From contig JAFYHO010000087.1 of the NCBI GenBank assembly GCA_017539125.1, positions 1 to 38,255 of the forward strand: a DNA stretch of 38,255 nt, in the 5' to 3' direction. Below, piece after piece: positions 36,880 through 38,255 of this stretch. Numbering within the stretch: position 1 is the stretch's first letter; every line of letters starts with the position of its first letter. The position numbers and the translations under genes were made by a program. The stretch is from Actinomycetaceae bacterium (GTDB taxonomy: Bacteria; Actinomycetota; Actinomycetes; Actinomycetales; Actinomycetaceae). The notes under the pieces are model-generated. The model saw only the letters and a program-made list of their open reading frames with translations. It made no database searches and was not told where the DNA came from.

Positions 36880-38255
36880 TACTCCTGGGCGGGGTCAATC
36901 CACATACCTGTTTCGCGCTCACGCGCTAATTCTTCGCGGGCAGCGGCTTTAGAATCCATACGTTCATAATACTGCTCTCGTTTCTGTGCGCGAGTAGCAC
37001 GCTCACTATCCTCAAGGCGCATGTCACTTCCGCGAGGCCCTAAGAGCTCTGCACCGGCAGTTATTGTAGGCTCCCAATCAAAAATAAAGCCAGAATCTTC
37101 AGGACCAATCACAACCATATCCCCTGCTTGAGCGCCGGCTTTCAGCAAAGCGTCCTCAATGCCGATACGGTTGAGACGGTCAGCGAGATAACCGACTGCT
37201 TCGTCATTATCGAAATCGGTTTGACGCACCCACAATTCAGGCTTATCGCCACGAATAAGATAAAACTCTTCTCCGTCTTTCTTGCGGTAGGTAATAGTGA
37301 AAGGCTCTCCCTTGCCTTTTGCTTGGGGGCGCAGCACAAGACGAGGTGCTTCCTTTTCATTGTCGGCGTACTGGGCGCGTACACTCTCAACTGCCCGTCC
37401 TAGAGCAAAAGTCAACTCGCGTAAGCCCTCATGGGTGGCAGTTGAGCAGGAAAAGACTGCCAGACCTCGCGCACGCAAATCCTCTGTGACAAAATCTGCC
37501 AACTCTCTCGCCTCAGGAACGTCAATCTTGTTGAGCACAACGAGACGGGGACGCTCCATAAGGCTCGGCCGCCCCTCGAGAGGAGGAATTGAGGCGGCGT
37601 ATTCAGCCAATTCGGCTTCAATAGTCTCCAAATCAGAGAGAGGGTCACGCCCTGGCTCCATCGTGGCACAGTCCAAGACATGGGCGATTACAGAACAGCG
37701 CTCAATATGGCGCAAGAAATCGAGCCCTAAACCTTTACCTTGACTGGCCCCAGGGATAAGACCAGGAACATCGGCAATGGTGTAGCGGTACTCCCCTGCT
37801 TGGACAACACCAAGATTGGGGACGAGAGTGGTGAAAGGGTACTCAGCGATTTTGGGGCGAGCAGCGCTCACCGCAGCAATAAGAGAAGATTTACCTGCGC
37901 TAGGAAAACCAACAAGAGCCACATCGGCGACAGATTTCAATTCGAGGATAATCTCGGCGCTCTCGCCCTCATCGCCCAGCAGGGCAAAACCTGGGGCTTT
38001 GCGCTTGCGAGAGGCCAGAGCAGCATTACCAAGACCGCCTCGACCTCCGGCAGCCACAACAAAACGCGTGCCGATGCCGACAAGGTCGGCAAGAATATCG
38101 CCCTCAAGGTTTTTGACGACGGTCCCCGAAGGAACAGGTAGCACACAATCTTCGCCATTTTTTCCAGGGCGCCAATCGCCGGCTCCTGGCTGACCGTTGC
38201 CAGCTTTCTGGTGCGGTGCATGGTGATAGGAAAGCAAGGTCGTCTCTTGCGAGGA
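36879..38255 (-). CDS. obgE: Obg GTPase, 5' end outside the window
   Basis: The frame stays open to the window edge and lacks roughly the first 60 residues of the Obg fold; a TTG at 38237 is not the true start. Visible parts: the end of the glycine-rich Obg domain, the GTPase domain with [25 protein letters not shown] and NKID, and the C-terminal OCT domain. It acts in ribosome assembly and stress control. Its place before proB is standard. Confidence 0.96.
   Translation of the reverse strand, partial: SSQETTLLSYHHAPHQKAGNGQPGAGDWRPGKNGEDCVLPVPSGTVVKNLEGDILADLVGIGTRFVVAAGGRGGLGNAALASRKRKAPGFALLGDEGESAEIILELKSVADVALVGFPSAGKSSLIAAVSAARPKIAEYPFTTLVPNLGVVQAGEYRYTIADVPGLIPGASQGKGLGLDFLRHIERCSVIAHVLDCATMEPGRDPLSDLETIEAELAEYAASIPPLEGRPSLMERPRLVVLNKIDVPEARELADFVTEDLRARGLAVFSCSTATHEGLRELTFALGRAVESVRAQYADNEKEAPRLVLRPQAKGKGEPFTITYRKKDGEEFYLIRGDKPELWVRQTDFDNDEAVGYLADRLNRIGIEDALLKAGAQAGDMVVIGPEDSGFIFDWEPTITAGAELLGPRGSDMRLEDSERATRAQKREQYYERMDSKAAAREELARERETGMWIDPAQE

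Overview
The window reads as a complete integrative and conjugative element (about 30.1 kb, positions 1 to 30159) followed by about 8 kb of host chromosome. The host looks like a member of the Actinomycetota, most likely near the Actinomycetaceae. The evidence is the chromosomal order tRNA-Ala, phosphoglycerate mutase-like gene, rsfS, nadD, proA, trxA, proB, obgE, the actinobacterial flavour of the proteins, NrdH redoxins and a LAKTG-type sorting signal. I cannot name the species from sequence alone.

The element sits in the 3' end of tRNA-Ala(GGC). The 15-bp att core is seen at 1-15 and again at 30145-30159, and a tyrosine integrase reads away from the tRNA. Left arm (plus strand, 80-11749): an unknown gene coupled to a winged-helix Rep-like gene with palindromic iterons and a DnaA box inside it; a sortase-anchored surface protein; a type IV secretion/mating block (Maff2/VirB2-like, PrgI/VirB3-like, VirB4, an anchored RCC1-repeat protein, a CHAP plus transglycosylase wall hydrolase, TrbL/VirB6-like, MobC); and a RelB/DinJ-like antitoxin with a zeta toxin. 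Middle (minus strand, 11774-17892): a serine resolvase with tandem res-like repeats, VirD4 coupling protein, a PcfB-like coiled-coil protein and a MOBP relaxase. The gap upstream of the relaxase (17893-18467) is the best oriT candidate.

Right arm (18468-28602, almost all minus strand, pointing back toward the presumed oriT): a classical leading region. It carries two SSB genes, two NrdH redoxins, ArdA antirestriction, ParA plus a probable partner, a DpnD/PcfM-like protein, a lipoprotein, small membrane proteins, a very acidic small protein, and one plus-strand VbhA/Fic toxin-antitoxin pair. Several transcription units here start behind long imperfect fold-backs. Two of these (19459-19649 and 20816-21004) place a consensus TTGACA in a duplex and TATAAT in a mismatched bubble of a hairpin formed by the strand that should enter the recipient first. 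This is the architecture of the F plasmid Frpo single-strand promoters, and would let nrdH-ssb and neighbouring genes be expressed before the second strand is made. I regard this as the most interesting system in the window.

A second notable signal is a basic C-terminal tail shared by the zeta toxin, the Fic toxin and, more loosely, the PcfB-like protein; it could be a recruitment or translocation tag for the conjugation machine. The chromosomal flank (30296-38255) is ordinary housekeeping sequence, with obgE cut by the window end.
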